This document shows, in pieces, positions 36,230 to 45,439 of a stretch of 64,000 nucleotides of DNA. The stretch is from the NCBI GenBank assembly GCA_049323795.1, contig JBMOOH010000038.1, positions 32,099 through 96,098 of the forward strand, given 5' to 3'. The translations under genes were made by a program, and so were the position numbers. The notes beneath the pieces are model-generated. The model did no database searches. It saw nothing but the letters and a program-made list of their open reading frames with translations, and was not told the DNA's origin. How positions within the stretch are numbered: the first letter of the stretch is position 1; every line of letters starts with the position of its first letter. This DNA is from JAOADN01 sp049323795 (GTDB taxonomy: Bacteria; Pseudomonadota; Alphaproteobacteria; Rhodobacterales; Rhodobacteraceae).

Positions 36230-36901
36230 TCATGAACTTCGCGGGGAGAGCGCCAAGGCGATCAGCCAGCCGAAGACGAAGCCGCCGAGATGCGTCTGCC
36301 AGGCCAGCAGCCCCTGCGTGGCCCACCACAGAGCGGCATTCAATGCCGCGAGGAGCGCGACGATCCTGAGCAGGTGCCCAAACCTGTCCGGCCGGCCGGC
36401 GCGACCTGCGTGATCCCAGGCCAGAAGCGCGCCGAAGAGACCGAAGAGCGCACCCGACGCACCCACCATCGGCTGCGGCGAAGGCAGCAGGAACGCGAAG
36501 AACAGCCCCCCACCCAGGGCCGAGCCGAGGTAGACCGCAAGGAAGCGGCCCTGGCCGGCGCGCTCGACCACCGCGCCGCCGAGCGACAGGAGCGTCACCA
36601 GGTTCACGGCGAGATGGACGGGTCCGCTGTGCAGGAAGGCGTAGGTCAGGAACATCGCGACCGGCTGGCCCGGATAGTTCGGCTGCCAGTTGTCAAGAAG
36701 GCCGGCCCAGAAGCCTGCGAAGGCGATCGCCACCGTCCGCCAGTCCGCGTGGGTCCCCCAGAGCCCGAGCGCGTTGCCGTCCAGCACGGTCTCGACCAAG
36801 ACGAGGATCGCCGCGACCGCAAGGACCGCCGGACTTGTCCATCTGCGCGATTCTCTGCGCGCGCCGGCGGCCCGCCCGGCGTTCCGGTCATCCTGCTGCA
36901 T
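36230..36901 (-). CDS. Rhomboid-family intramembrane serine protease
   Basis: A 223-aa inner-membrane protease with about six hydrophobic segments. The catalytic dyad is visible: S149 in V-G-A-S-G-A-L-F-G and H204 in T-H-L-G-G-F; the H-x-x-x-N pair of helix 2 is H96/N100 in H-L-A-V-N. Substrates are unknown. It lies directly after the exosortase gene on the same strand (50 bases), so a role in processing surface or export proteins of this locus is a reasonable inference. The ATG at 36901 is preferred over a TTG at 36937. Confidence 0.88.
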   Translation of the reverse strand: MQQDDRNAGRAAGARRESRRWTSPAVLAVAAILVLVETVLDGNALGLWGTHADWRTVAIAFAGFWAGLLDNWQPNYPGQPVAMFLTYAFLHSGPVHLAVNLVTLLSLGGAVVERAGQGRFLAVYLGSALGGGLFFAFLLPSPQPMVGASGALFGLFGALLAWDHAGRAGRPDRFGHLLRIVALLAALNAALWWATQGLLAWQTHLGGFVFGWLIALALSPRSS

Positions 36902-36951
36902 GGGCCGGAAAATGCTGTCTCGGGATCGCGGATGCAAGGGCCGCCGACGGA

Positions 36952-38559
36952 TCAGAGCGGAACGTATTCGGGCAGGTACCTGAGGGTCGATTTCATGAAC
37001 CCGAGGATGCGCTTCTCGGCGTCAGCCTCGGTCTCGCCCGGCCCGATGGGGCTGACATACCTCACAAGGGCGCCGTCGGTGCGGCCGATCGTCAGGCTGT
37101 CCTTGAGCACGCTGATCTTGGCGCGGATATCGTTCGCGATCCGCTTGCCCCGGCCTTCGAACCAGTAGAACACCAGTTGCTTCGAGAGCCCCTTCTGGAT
37201 CACCGCGCGATTGGCGTTGAACTTTCCGTAGCCGACGTCGGTCATGTCGACCGGAACCTCTTCGAAGGTGAACACCTCCCATCCGCCGCCGGGCAGGCAT
37301 ACCTGGGGCGAGTGGATGCCCTGCCCTTCGGTCTGCTTCGCGTAATAGGCGACGAAGAAGCTCACGAGTGTTTTCTCGTCGGGCGACTGGTAGAAGGCGT
37401 TCAGATAGTCGTCTGCAGCGAGCACCCGCGCGATGTCGGGCTCAAGCTTTTTCGTGAAGGCCTGCCATCCGTCGATTTCGCGCGGGAATACCAGCAGTTC
37501 CTGACGGGCCAACTTCGGGGCCTCGGCGGCGGGAAGGAGTTGCCAGGCGGCGGAGACGGCCGTCGTCACGAACGCGGCCGCCAGCAGCGGGATCGTCGCC
37601 CGGACCGTGACCACCCGCATCAGGATCGGCCCGAAGCCCTCGAAGTTGAGGTCCACGGCCGCGGACAGCGGAAGCGGGTTGGGGGTCAGCCTCTGCAGTG
37701 CAACGGCGAGCAGGAAGAGCATCGCTACGATGATGAGGAAGATGACCCAGCCCTCGAACAGGTGCAGGAAGCCCTCGGCCTGGTCGATCCCGTAGCTGTT
37801 GACCAGAATCCCGACGATTCCGATCCGGACCGAGTTCATCAGCACCGTCAGCGGGGCGGCGGTGAGAAGCAGCACGATCTTGTGCCACAACGGGCCGCGG
37901 TACAGGATGGCGAAGAGGTACGAGAAGCTGAGGATCGGAAACAGGTAGCGCAGGCCCGCGCAGGCCTCGGCGACCTGGAGCTTGTAGACCCCGAGGTCGA
38001 TCACGTTCCCTTCGAGATAAACCGGGACGCCGGCGAGGCTCACGAACCAGACGCCGAGCTGGGACGAGACAAACTGCAGGAAGATCTGCAGCTTCCAGTA
38101 CAGGACCTGCGGAAGCGGCAGCATGAAGACGAGATGGATGACCGGAAGCTGATGGCGGATCCCGCGATGCCAGCCGAATACCGTCAGGACGATGCCGCCG
38201 ACCCAGATGATGAAGGCATAGGTCACGATGTCGGGAACCCGCATCATGTTGCCCACGCCCGCGATGGCGAGCGCCACCACAATCACGGCGACCCCGGGCC
38301 ACCGGACCGCATCGGGGTCGAATTCCACCGGCGACCGCCGCAGTTCCCTCAGGAACAGGTAGAGCGATACGAGCGGGATGATCGGCCCGTGGCTGTATTC
38401 GGGCGTGGACCATGCGTTCGCAAGAGAGACGAATCCGATCCAGAACACGGGGATCGATCCGAGGACCAGCGCGGCAAACAAGAACACGCCCATCGGCTGG
38501 AAGCCGGAGCGAAGGGTGCCGATCGCAGTCGCTTCCACGGCGGAATTCGTCATGGCCAT
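36952..38559 (-). CDS. xrtD: Exosortase (XrtD-like, VPLPA-CTERM type) fused to EpsI domain
   Basis: A 535-aa membrane transpeptidase/protease predicted to cleave C-terminal sorting signals of secreted proteins. The first 300 residues contain about eight membrane segments and the exosortase catalytic set: C200 in E-A-C-A-G-L-R, R245 in N-S-V-R-I-G, H266 in L-H-L-F-E-G-W. The C-terminal periplasmic part (about 330-535), with H-S-P-Q-V-C-L-P-G-G-G-W-E, is an EpsI domain. This fusion is the form that serves VPLPA-CTERM substrates in Rhodobacteraceae; a matching substrate is encoded at 47908-48597. Starts at 38559 and 38553 are both possible. Confidence 0.88.
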   Translation of the reverse strand: MAMTNSAVEATAIGTLRSGFQPMGVFLFAALVLGSIPVFWIGFVSLANAWSTPEYSHGPIIPLVSLYLFLRELRRSPVEFDPDAVRWPGVAVIVVALAIAGVGNMMRVPDIVTYAFIIWVGGIVLTVFGWHRGIRHQLPVIHLVFMLPLPQVLYWKLQIFLQFVSSQLGVWFVSLAGVPVYLEGNVIDLGVYKLQVAEACAGLRYLFPILSFSYLFAILYRGPLWHKIVLLLTAAPLTVLMNSVRIGIVGILVNSYGIDQAEGFLHLFEGWVIFLIIVAMLFLLAVALQRLTPNPLPLSAAVDLNFEGFGPILMRVVTVRATIPLLAAAFVTTAVSAAWQLLPAAEAPKLARQELLVFPREIDGWQAFTKKLEPDIARVLAADDYLNAFYQSPDEKTLVSFFVAYYAKQTEGQGIHSPQVCLPGGGWEVFTFEEVPVDMTDVGYGKFNANRAVIQKGLSKQLVFYWFEGRGKRIANDIRAKISVLKDSLTIGRTDGALVRYVSPIGPGETEADAEKRILGFMKSTLRYLPEYVPL

Positions 38560-38713
38560 GATGAACTCGTCAACAGAATTGATTCCGCGTGAACCTACGG
38601 GAAACGGTCTCGTCTGGCGAGAGAGGATACACGATCGGGCGGATCGAAAAACAGAAGTGTGAACCGCACGGTTCCAGGAAGTGGCCAATTCCGGCTAAAG
38701 GCGCGCCATTGCT

Positions 38714-40087
38714 TCAGGGCCGGAAACTGAACGATCTGCCAAGCGACAGGAACACGGCGTTCGACCGGGCGCGGCCAGCCGCGCTGCTGTCGTTCAGGTC
38801 GCGGATGGTCACGCCGCCGCGAAGGTTCCAGTCCTGGGTCAGTTCGCGCGTATAGGCGGCGGTGATGTCGGTCCGCTTCACGGTGGGCGCAGAGCCGGCG
38901 CCTGCATCCTCGGACAGGCCGTAGTTCACGTCCACGTTGATCCTCGATACCGTGCTGACCTCGTAGCCGTAGCCAAGCGAGATGCGCGTATCGAGCACGT
39001 CCTCGTCGAGGCTGTTGGTGGCGGCCGTCCGGGTGAGCGACGCCGAGAAGCTGGACGTCTGAAGCTGGTAGTTGTAGGCCACCCGGGCGATCCAGTCGGT
39101 CGAGCCCGAGTCTCCGCGCGACAGGCCGACGGAACCCGAGAGCGTGGACCGGGGCATCTCGATCGTCCGGCCGAACTGCAGCGTCGTGCGCGACCCGTTC
39201 ACGTCCTGGGTGGTCGAGATGCTGCCGGACACATCGCCGTTGGGCAGCGCCTGGGTAAGGCCGAAGCTGCCGGTCGCACCCGAGCGGTTCCGGGGCCCGC
39301 CGAACCTCGTCTCGTCGATCGTCGTGTAGCCGAGACGGGCATCGAGCACGAGGCTCGGGTTGACGTCCTGCCGCAGCCCGAGCGAGAGATCGAGCGTTTC
39401 CCGGTCGGTCTGCGCGAGGTCTTCGGCCGAGTACCATGTCTGCAGGGCGTTTGCCGTCACCTGGGTGACCGGCGACACGTCGAAGCGGGCGGTCACGCCG
39501 GCGGTGTCGGTGGTCGAGTCGAAGAGACGCGGGTTGGTGACGTTTGAAAAGTTCTTCTCGTCCCGGCGGAGGCTGAAGGACATGCCGAACGGCGCGTTCA
39601 GTCCCGTCTCGTAGCGGAGGCCGTAGTTGATGAACCTGACGGATCCGCCGCCCGCGTAGAGGCCGCCGCTGTTCTGCTCTTCCTGTTCCACCTGGAACGG
39701 GTTCAGGAATTCGCGGTCGACGTTCCGGTAGCGGGCATCGACAGTCAGGCGCGAGTTCCGCGAGTCCACGGAATAGGAGAAGCGGATCTGAGGATCCTCG
39801 AACCCTGTCGTTGACCGGCCGGGAAAGTCGGCGAACCGGAGAACGCCGGAGCCGGTCACGTTCAGGTTCTGGTTCGGCGTCGCGTTGCTGATCGCAAAGT
39901 TGAGACGGTTGTCCCAGATCCACGAACTGCCCGGCGATCGGGGTGCGAGCTGAAAGTTGTCGTCCGCCGTGAGGCTGGTTTCGAAACCCAGGTCGACCTG
40001 AAGGCCGCCACCGCCCGCCTGAGGCGTGGCGATGGTCGGCCAGACAGTGGACAGTGTCGCAATTAGCGCGATCTTCTTTCTGCTCAT
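38714..40087 (-). CDS. Outer-membrane beta-barrel protein of the exosortase/EPS locus
   Basis: A 457-aa secreted protein with a signal peptide (I-A-L-I-A-T-L-S-T-V) and a long series of alternating hydrophobic/polar strands rich in Ser, Thr, Asn and aromatic residues, ending F-S-F-R-P. No cysteine-rich or enzymatic motif is present. Its position and strand pattern match the outer-membrane protein regularly found in PEP-CTERM/exosortase polysaccharide loci, probably the outer-membrane channel or secretin partner for the polymer. The ATG at 40087 is preferred over a GTG at 40093. It lies 19 bases downstream of the Wza-type gene. Confidence 0.8.
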   Translation of the reverse strand: MSRKKIALIATLSTVWPTIATPQAGGGGLQVDLGFETSLTADDNFQLAPRSPGSSWIWDNRLNFAISNATPNQNLNVTGSGVLRFADFPGRSTTGFEDPQIRFSYSVDSRNSRLTVDARYRNVDREFLNPFQVEQEEQNSGGLYAGGGSVRFINYGLRYETGLNAPFGMSFSLRRDEKNFSNVTNPRLFDSTTDTAGVTARFDVSPVTQVTANALQTWYSAEDLAQTDRETLDLSLGLRQDVNPSLVLDARLGYTTIDETRFGGPRNRSGATGSFGLTQALPNGDVSGSISTTQDVNGSRTTLQFGRTIEMPRSTLSGSVGLSRGDSGSTDWIARVAYNYQLQTSSFSASLTRTAATNSLDEDVLDTRISLGYGYEVSTVSRINVDVNYGLSEDAGAGSAPTVKRTDITAAYTRELTQDWNLRGGVTIRDLNDSSAAGRARSNAVFLSLGRSFSFRP

Positions 40088-40106
40088 CCCCACCGGTGTT
40101 CTGCCC

Positions 40107-40712
40107 CTATTCGAACAGCTTGCGCTCAGGGATCACCACGACATCACCCTTCTTCAGCACAATGACTGGCGCCTTTGCGCCCTCTTGCACCGCTTTGTAG
40201 TTGAATTGGTAGACGGACTCCAACCCTGTTTTCGGGTCGGCCCGGCGAAGCTGGATCCGCTTAGTCGCGGCGAAGCGGGTGAATCCGCCGGCCTGCGACA
40301 GGAACTGCAGCAGCGTCGTGCCCGGCTCGACGTCGGTCCGGCCGGGTCGGCTGACCTCTCCCACCGCATATACGGCGATCAGGTTTGCCGCCGCGGCCGC
40401 CGCCGTCGCGGCAGGTGCGGCAAGCTGGCCGACCGAGAGGAATACCGTGGGTGCGCTCGAGAAGTTGGGGGCAAGCGCAGAGGAGATCGCCCCGCGCACC
40501 GCGTCGAGCGACTGGCCCGAGGCGCGGAGGCTTCCGGCCATCGGGACGCTGACTGTTCCGTCCGGGAGCACGAGCAGCGAGCGGTTCAGGGACGGGTCCT
40601 CGAGAACCTCGAACTGAAGCACATCGCCCGGCTGGATCGTATAGGATCCCTGTGCGAATGCGGCCGGCGCGATAAACAGCGCGATCAGCGCCGCCAGAAG
40701 GGTCTTGACCAT
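40107..40712 (-). CDS. Polysaccharide export protein (Wza/BexD type, short form)
   Basis: A 201-aa periplasmic or outer-membrane-associated export protein. The signal peptide (about residues 1-21, ending A-A-F-A-Q) is followed by the Poly_export motif Y-T-I-Q-P-G-D-V-L-Q-F-E-V and a SLBB-like segment containing V-G-E-V-S-R-P-G-R and F-L-S-Q-A-G-G-F-T. No lipobox cysteine is seen, unlike classical Wza, and the length lacks the C-terminal barrel helix, so it needs a separate outer-membrane partner, probably the adjacent beta-barrel. A 135-bp promoter-like gap separates it from prsT. Confidence 0.88.
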   Translation of the reverse strand: MVKTLLAALIALFIAPAAFAQGSYTIQPGDVLQFEVLEDPSLNRSLLVLPDGTVSVPMAGSLRASGQSLDAVRGAISSALAPNFSSAPTVFLSVGQLAAPAATAAAAAANLIAVYAVGEVSRPGRTDVEPGTTLLQFLSQAGGFTRFAATKRIQLRRADPKTGLESVYQFNYKAVQEGAKAPVIVLKKGDVVVIPERKLFE

Positions 40713-40847
40713 TTGGGCACCCCAGAATGTCGAATCGGCGCTACACTACGCCCTGTATTCCGACAAAACAAAACGTTAACGGCATTTGTTTGGCAATCCG
40801 GAACAGTCGCGGGGCTTTCGTGCCTCGCCGGCAACACAGATTGACCA

Positions 40848-43310
40848 TCAGTTTCCACTGGCGGGAGCCCCGGAATTGATCCGGGCAAGGGTGTCCTTCG
40901 CATCCTTCACGAAATCACGCGCATCGTCTGCAGGGACGAGCTTCAGCGCCGTGGTGAGGGCATCGCGCGCCTTGGCCGTTTCGCCCGTGGCGAAATAGGC
41001 CATCCCGAGGTGATACTGAACCATGGGGTCGTTCTGGAGGCCGGCCGCCGCCTTTTCGAGGTAGGGAACGGCTGCGGCCGAATTGCCGCGGCGATGGGCG
41101 ATCCAGCCATAGGTGTCCTGGAAGGCCGGGATCGGACTGTCCTTGAGGCGCCGCGCGATGACCTCGGCCCGCCCGAGGCTTTCGGCATCGCTGCGATAGG
41201 AAGCAAGCAGGCTGGCGAGATTGTTCGCGATGACGAGGTTGCCGCTGTCGCGCGCGTAAAGTGCCTCGTAGACGGCCACCGCGCCCTCGATGTCGCCGGA
41301 CTGTTCCAGGTATCCCGCCTTGGCCCAGAGAAGGTCCGGCGCTTCGGGGGCGACCTGCAGCGCCTGATCGAGCAGCGCGCCGGCTTCGTTGCGGCGCGAC
41401 GCATCGGTCGAGACAAGCCGGAAGAGCGCCATCCAGACCGGCACGCGGGACTTGTCCTCGTCGAGAAGCGCCCGGAACGTCTGCTCGGCCTCGCGGGTCT
41501 TGCCTGCTGTCGCCTGCACCGAGGCGTAAACGAATCTCAGCGACGGGTCGTCCGGCGTTTCGGCCAGCGCCGTCTCGGCGTAGGCGAGCGCCTTGTCCGG
41601 CTGATTGTTGGCCAGATGCGCCCGGATGATGGCGAGCTTCGCCGCCAGTCCGCCTTCGCCTCCGTCAACCAGAGACTGAAGGTATCCGATCGCCTGATCC
41701 GAGCTCTGCTGGCCCGCGATGGCTTCGGCGCGGATGGTCGTCGCCGCGATGCGGGCCCGTTCGTCGTCGAGAGACTGCAGGGCGTCCGCGACCGAGGTGG
41801 CGCGCGGCCAGTCCTTGAGTTTCAGGTAGACGTTGCCCAGAGATGCCAGCAGGGCCGGAGTGCCCGGCGCAAGCTTGAGCGCCTCGATCAGGACGGTTTC
41901 CGCCGTGAGCAGGTTGCCGTCGGCGACAAGCACGTTGGCGTAGCGCAGCGATTCGTTCGGCGCGCGGTCCGAGGCGTCCACCGCCTGGGACAGCATCTCG
42001 CGCATCAGCGGGCCGTTGCCGTCGCGCTCGTAGGCGTCGGCCATCAGCGAGAGCACCTCGGGGTTGCGCTCGTTCTGGTCAAGCGCCTGGCGAAGCGTCG
42101 CGAGCGCATCGCCGACCTCGTCGGCCTGGATGAGCCAGGCCCCCTTGAGCTTCAGCGCTTCGATATTGCCGCCATCCTCGGCCAGCACTTCCTCGACCAG
42201 CGCGCGGGCCTCCACCTGATTGCCTTCAAGCGCCAGCATCTGTGCAAGACCGATGCGGATCTTGCGCGTGTCGTCGCCTGCGGGGGCATCCTTCAGGATT
42301 GCCCGCATCTCGGCGACCGCTTCCGTCCTCTGGCCGAGGTCGAAGAGCAGGCCTGCCCGCGCCGAGCGGAACACGGGGGAATCGTTGCCTGCGGCAATCT
42401 GCCGGTCGAGCTCGGCCACCGCCTCCCTGGCGCCGCGGTTATCGGTCAGGAATCTGACGAGCTCGAGCGTCCGCGTCTGGTCGGGTGCCTTGGAGTCGAC
42501 GCGACTGCGCAGAAACTCTTCCGCCTTGGCAATTTCCTTGCGCGCCACGAACCACCGCACGAGTGCCTGGGCGATGCCCGCATCGTCGGGGAACTTCCCC
42601 ACCATCTCGCGCAGACCCGCTTCGACGCCCGCATCGTCGTTCATCGCGGCGAGGGTCGACAGCCGCATCGCGTAGAGGCCGCGGTCGTCGGGAGCCAGCG
42701 CGAGCGAACGGTCGATCGTGGCGAGCGCTGCCGTGTAGTCCTGAGCCCGGATCTGGTAGTCGATGACGATGCCCAGAAGGAACAGGCTTTCGGGAAGCTT
42801 GCCGAGAAGGTCACGTGCCTTGGCGGCGTTCGCGTCGATGGCCTTGTCGTCACCTGACGACTTGGCAACGCCGTAGTCCACGACGATGCGGAGGGCCTGG
42901 ACGGAAAGGTTCTGCGGCTCGAGGGCGAGGGCGGTCGTGACGTAGCGGTTCGCCTCTTGCCATTCGCCGCTCTGGGCGGCGATTTCGGACAGGGCGACGA
43001 GTCCCTCCATGTCCTGCGGATACTGTTCGACCAGACGCAGATACTGCGCATAGGCTTCACGCAGGTTTCCGCGCTCGCGCTCGGCATTCGCATAGGCCAG
43101 GCGTGCCCCGCGGTGTGTCGAGTTCAGCTTGAACACGTTGCGGAACTCGACAAGCGCGCGGTCCACGTCGCCCTTCTCGAGAAGCGCCATGCCCGACTCG
43201 TAATACCTCTGGGCACGTTCCTCGGAGGACTCGCAGGCCGAGAGGAGGGAAAGGGCACCGACGAGCGTAACCGCCAGAAGCGATCTTCTGTACCTTTCAG
43301 CGCGTAGCAT
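40848..43310 (-). CDS. TPR-repeat lipoprotein, PEP-CTERM system PrsT-like
   Basis: An 820-aa lipoprotein: the N-terminal signal ends in the lipobox L-S-A-C with acylated C26. From about residue 35 to the end it is a long solenoid of some 20 tetratricopeptide repeats (for example Y-Y-E-S-G-M-A-L-L-E-K-G-D, and A-Y-F-A-T-G-E-T-A-K-A-R-D near the C-terminus). This is the PrsT-type scaffold found in exosortase-linked polysaccharide loci; it probably binds the export and chain-length machinery in the periplasm. The ATG at 43310 has GGGGAA upstream; a start at 43352 is unlikely because it would displace the signal sequence. Confidence 0.88.
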   Translation of the reverse strand: MLRAERYRRSLLAVTLVGALSLLSACESSEERAQRYYESGMALLEKGDVDRALVEFRNVFKLNSTHRGARLAYANAERERGNLREAYAQYLRLVEQYPQDMEGLVALSEIAAQSGEWQEANRYVTTALALEPQNLSVQALRIVVDYGVAKSSGDDKAIDANAAKARDLLGKLPESLFLLGIVIDYQIRAQDYTAALATIDRSLALAPDDRGLYAMRLSTLAAMNDDAGVEAGLREMVGKFPDDAGIAQALVRWFVARKEIAKAEEFLRSRVDSKAPDQTRTLELVRFLTDNRGAREAVAELDRQIAAGNDSPVFRSARAGLLFDLGQRTEAVAEMRAILKDAPAGDDTRKIRIGLAQMLALEGNQVEARALVEEVLAEDGGNIEALKLKGAWLIQADEVGDALATLRQALDQNERNPEVLSLMADAYERDGNGPLMREMLSQAVDASDRAPNESLRYANVLVADGNLLTAETVLIEALKLAPGTPALLASLGNVYLKLKDWPRATSVADALQSLDDERARIAATTIRAEAIAGQQSSDQAIGYLQSLVDGGEGGLAAKLAIIRAHLANNQPDKALAYAETALAETPDDPSLRFVYASVQATAGKTREAEQTFRALLDEDKSRVPVWMALFRLVSTDASRRNEAGALLDQALQVAPEAPDLLWAKAGYLEQSGDIEGAVAVYEALYARDSGNLVIANNLASLLASYRSDAESLGRAEVIARRLKDSPIPAFQDTYGWIAHRRGNSAAAVPYLEKAAAGLQNDPMVQYHLGMAYFATGETAKARDALTTALKLVPADDARDFVKDAKDTLARINSGAPASGN

Positions 43311-43393
43311 ACGTTCCCCGTGTGGTTCGGACAGTGGAGGCTCTACCATCAGGATGGTCGCGGTGACAGGGCGCCCGGTCCAGACGGTCCAAT

Positions 43394-44080
43394 CTAGTAA
43401 CCCGTCGCCTTCAACACGACCCTGAGGGTGGCAACGATCAGGCCGACGTCGGTCCGGAAGGACAGGGTGTCGTTGTAGAGTCGGTCGAACTCGACCCGCT
43501 TCGAGAATTCGGACTCGTTGCGGTCGGAGACCTGCCAGGGGCCGGTTACGCCGGGCCTGAGCGCATAATAGGCGGAACCGCCGTAGAGAATGCGCTGGCT
43601 CGGCATCATCGGGCGGGGGCCAACGAGCGACATGTCCCCCTTGAGCACGTTCCAGAGCTGGGGAAGTTCGTCGAGCGAGGACTTGCGCAGGAACCGTCCG
43701 ATCATCGTGATGCGCGGATCGTTCTTGAGCTTCTGCGTCGCATCCCATTCGCGTCGCGCTTCGGGCTGTTCGGCGAGGTGGCGCAGCAGCATCCGGTCGG
43801 CGTCGGGCACCATCGTGCGCAGCTTGAGCATCCGGAAGTCGCGCCCGCCGCGGCCGACGCGGTCATTCCAGTAGAAGGGTGAGGACCCGTCGCGTGCGAT
43901 GATGAGGGCCAGGACCGCGATCGCCGGGACCACCACGATCGACGATGCCAGAACCGCTGCCAGATCGAAGACACGCTTGAGGAAGTTCCGGTAAAGTCCA
44001 GGCCGGTACTCGATCTCGACCGGGCCGAGCGGATGGCACTTGTCAGCGCCGTTCACAAGGTCGTTCAACTGGACCGTCAT
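43394..44080 (-). CDS. Undecaprenyl-phosphate sugar phosphotransferase (initiating transferase)
   Basis: A 228-aa bacterial sugar transferase that starts repeat-unit assembly by moving a sugar phosphate onto undecaprenyl phosphate. One membrane segment (about 38-62) precedes the catalytic domain with F-R-M-L-K-L-R-T-M, F-L-R-K-S-S-L-D-E-L-P-Q-L-W-N-V-L and L-V-G-P-R-P, all family signatures, and R-P-G-V-T-G-P-W-Q-V-S. It is the short form without the N-terminal CoA-binding-like region of WcaJ, like ExoY. Sugar identity (galactose, glucose or N-acetyl sugar) is unknown. It is divergent from the ATPase gene across 468 bases. Confidence 0.93.
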   Translation of the reverse strand: MTVQLNDLVNGADKCHPLGPVEIEYRPGLYRNFLKRVFDLAAVLASSIVVVPAIAVLALIIARDGSSPFYWNDRVGRGGRDFRMLKLRTMVPDADRMLLRHLAEQPEARREWDATQKLKNDPRITMIGRFLRKSSLDELPQLWNVLKGDMSLVGPRPMMPSQRILYGGSAYYALRPGVTGPWQVSDRNESEFSKRVEFDRLYNDTLSFRTDVGLIVATLRVVLKATGY

Positions 44081-44548
44081 CTACCATACTTTCCGGTCGG
44101 CCGGTGCCTGCCGACCCATGTCACCCACGAGGCCGAATCCGCGATGGGATCGGATTGGTGCTGAGTCCAATACCATCGGGATCGCCAAGGAGGGAATCGG
44201 GAATTGCATGCGGACGGCAGAAACCGCCGAAAATGCACGGGAAACCCGCACTTGCGAGCGGGCGAGCGTCGATCCGCCGATGCGCTCCGGCCCGGTTCAT
44301 TCCGGTCAGGGAAACAGTTCGCGGTGCGATGCGACGACAGTTGAGCGTATCGCAATGATGCGCGTTTGGGGGGAGCCGGGGGGCGAGTCGCGACAAAGCC
44401 GGCCGGGCCGCCCCAATTGTCCACACATGCACGCCATGAACTTGACGCAGTTGCGTGGCGTTTTAGCCCGTGTATTCGAGTGCGCAAACCGGTAAAAGTC
44501 GGCTTGGCGATGCCACGCGCGGCTTTGTCGCATCTAGTTGGGCAGTTC
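44081..44548. other. 468-bp divergent intergenic region of the polysaccharide locus
   Basis: No gene supported on either strand. It separates the minus-strand sugar transferase/prsT block from the plus-strand ATPase/Wzz/CpsD operon and must hold both promoters. It contains the palindrome at 44443-44456, which overlaps a TTGACG that could be a -35 box. Composition is less GC-rich than the flanking genes. Confidence 0.7.
44443..44456. promoter_or_regulatory. Palindrome upstream of the ATPase-Wzz-CpsD operon (TGACGCA-N1-TTGCGT)
   Basis: TGACGCA-G-TTGCGT, 93 bases upstream of the ATPase start and sharing both half-sites with the palindrome ahead of manC (36180-36195). It overlaps a TTGACG, so a bound protein would interfere with or recruit polymerase. 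Candidate operator. Confidence 0.4.
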
Positions 44549-45439
44549 ATGAACCAGGTCGTGGAGACCAAGAAGGACGATACGAGCGGCGTCGGATTCT
44601 ACATGGACTTCTTCGGGTTCGCCGAGCGCCCGTTCACGCTCGTGCCCGATCCGGATTTCCTGTTCTGGTCTGCTCAGCATCGCCGCGCCTACTCGGTTCT
44701 CGAGTTCGGTATCCTGTCGCGCGCGCCGATCACGCTCGTCACGGGCGGTGTCGGTTGCGGCAAGACGACCCTGCTTCGCGAGCTGCTCCGCCAGTTCGAG
44801 GACCGGGTCACGGTCGGTCTGATCTCGAATGCGCAGGGCGGGCGGGGCGAGCTCATCCAGTGGGTCCTCAACTCTCTCGGGGTGCCGTTCGATCCTCGTG
44901 TCGGCTACGTGCAGCTCTTCCAGAAGCTTCAGGACTTCCTCATCGAGGAATACGCGTCGGGTCGCCGCGTCGTCCTCATCTTCGACGAGGCGCAGAATCT
45001 TTCGGCCGAAAGCCTCGAGGAACTGCGGATGCTCACCAACATCAATACGGGCAAGGATGAGGTGATCCAACTCGTCCTGGTCGGGCAGCCGGAACTCCGG
45101 GACATGGTGCTCGATCCGTCGCTCAGGCAGCTGGCCCAGCGTATCGCGGCGAGCTTTCACCTTCTGCCGCTCGACGAGAAGGCGGTGCGGGAACTGATCT
45201 CGCACCGGCTCCGTTCGGCGGGGGGCACCGGGCAGGAGATCACCGACGGAGCGTGCCGGATCATTTTCGGAGCCACGCACGGGGTTCCGCGTCTTGTGAA
45301 CCAGTTGTGCGACATGTCACTGCTCTACGCATGGAGCATGGACCATCATCAGGTGGACGAGCACGTCGTGCAGTCCGTACTTGACGACGGGGTGTTCTTC
45401 GCGGCGCAGATTGAAGCGGAAGACGAGAAACGCAGATGA
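44549..45439 (+). CDS. XrtA-system-associated AAA ATPase (ExeA/PrsA-like)
   Basis: A 296-aa cytoplasmic ATPase of the type encoded beside the chain-length protein in exosortase polysaccharide loci. The N-terminal F-F-G-F-A-E-R-P-F-T-L-V-P-D-P signature is shared with ExeA/GspA. Walker A is G-G-V-G-C-G-K-T (66-73), Walker B is V-L-I-F-D-E-A-Q (142-149, D146-E147), with a sensor segment L-V-G-Q-P-E-L near 196. It probably energises or regulates assembly of the export complex. The ATG at 44549 is likely; an ATG at 44603 would remove the variable start. It overlaps Wzz by ATGA. Confidence 0.9.
   Translation: MNQVVETKKDDTSGVGFYMDFFGFAERPFTLVPDPDFLFWSAQHRRAYSVLEFGILSRAPITLVTGGVGCGKTTLLRELLRQFEDRVTVGLISNAQGGRGELIQWVLNSLGVPFDPRVGYVQLFQKLQDFLIEEYASGRRVVLIFDEAQNLSAESLEELRMLTNINTGKDEVIQLVLVGQPELRDMVLDPSLRQLAQRIAASFHLLPLDEKAVRELISHRLRSAGGTGQEITDGACRIIFGATHGVPRLVNQLCDMSLLYAWSMDHHQVDEHVVQSVLDDGVFFAAQIEAEDEKRR

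Noticed and set aside
44104..44495. Possible small genes in the 468-bp gap of the EPS locus
   Set aside because: Frames on both strands lack ribosome sites, have no recognisable domain and unusual composition; a regulatory region is more likely.
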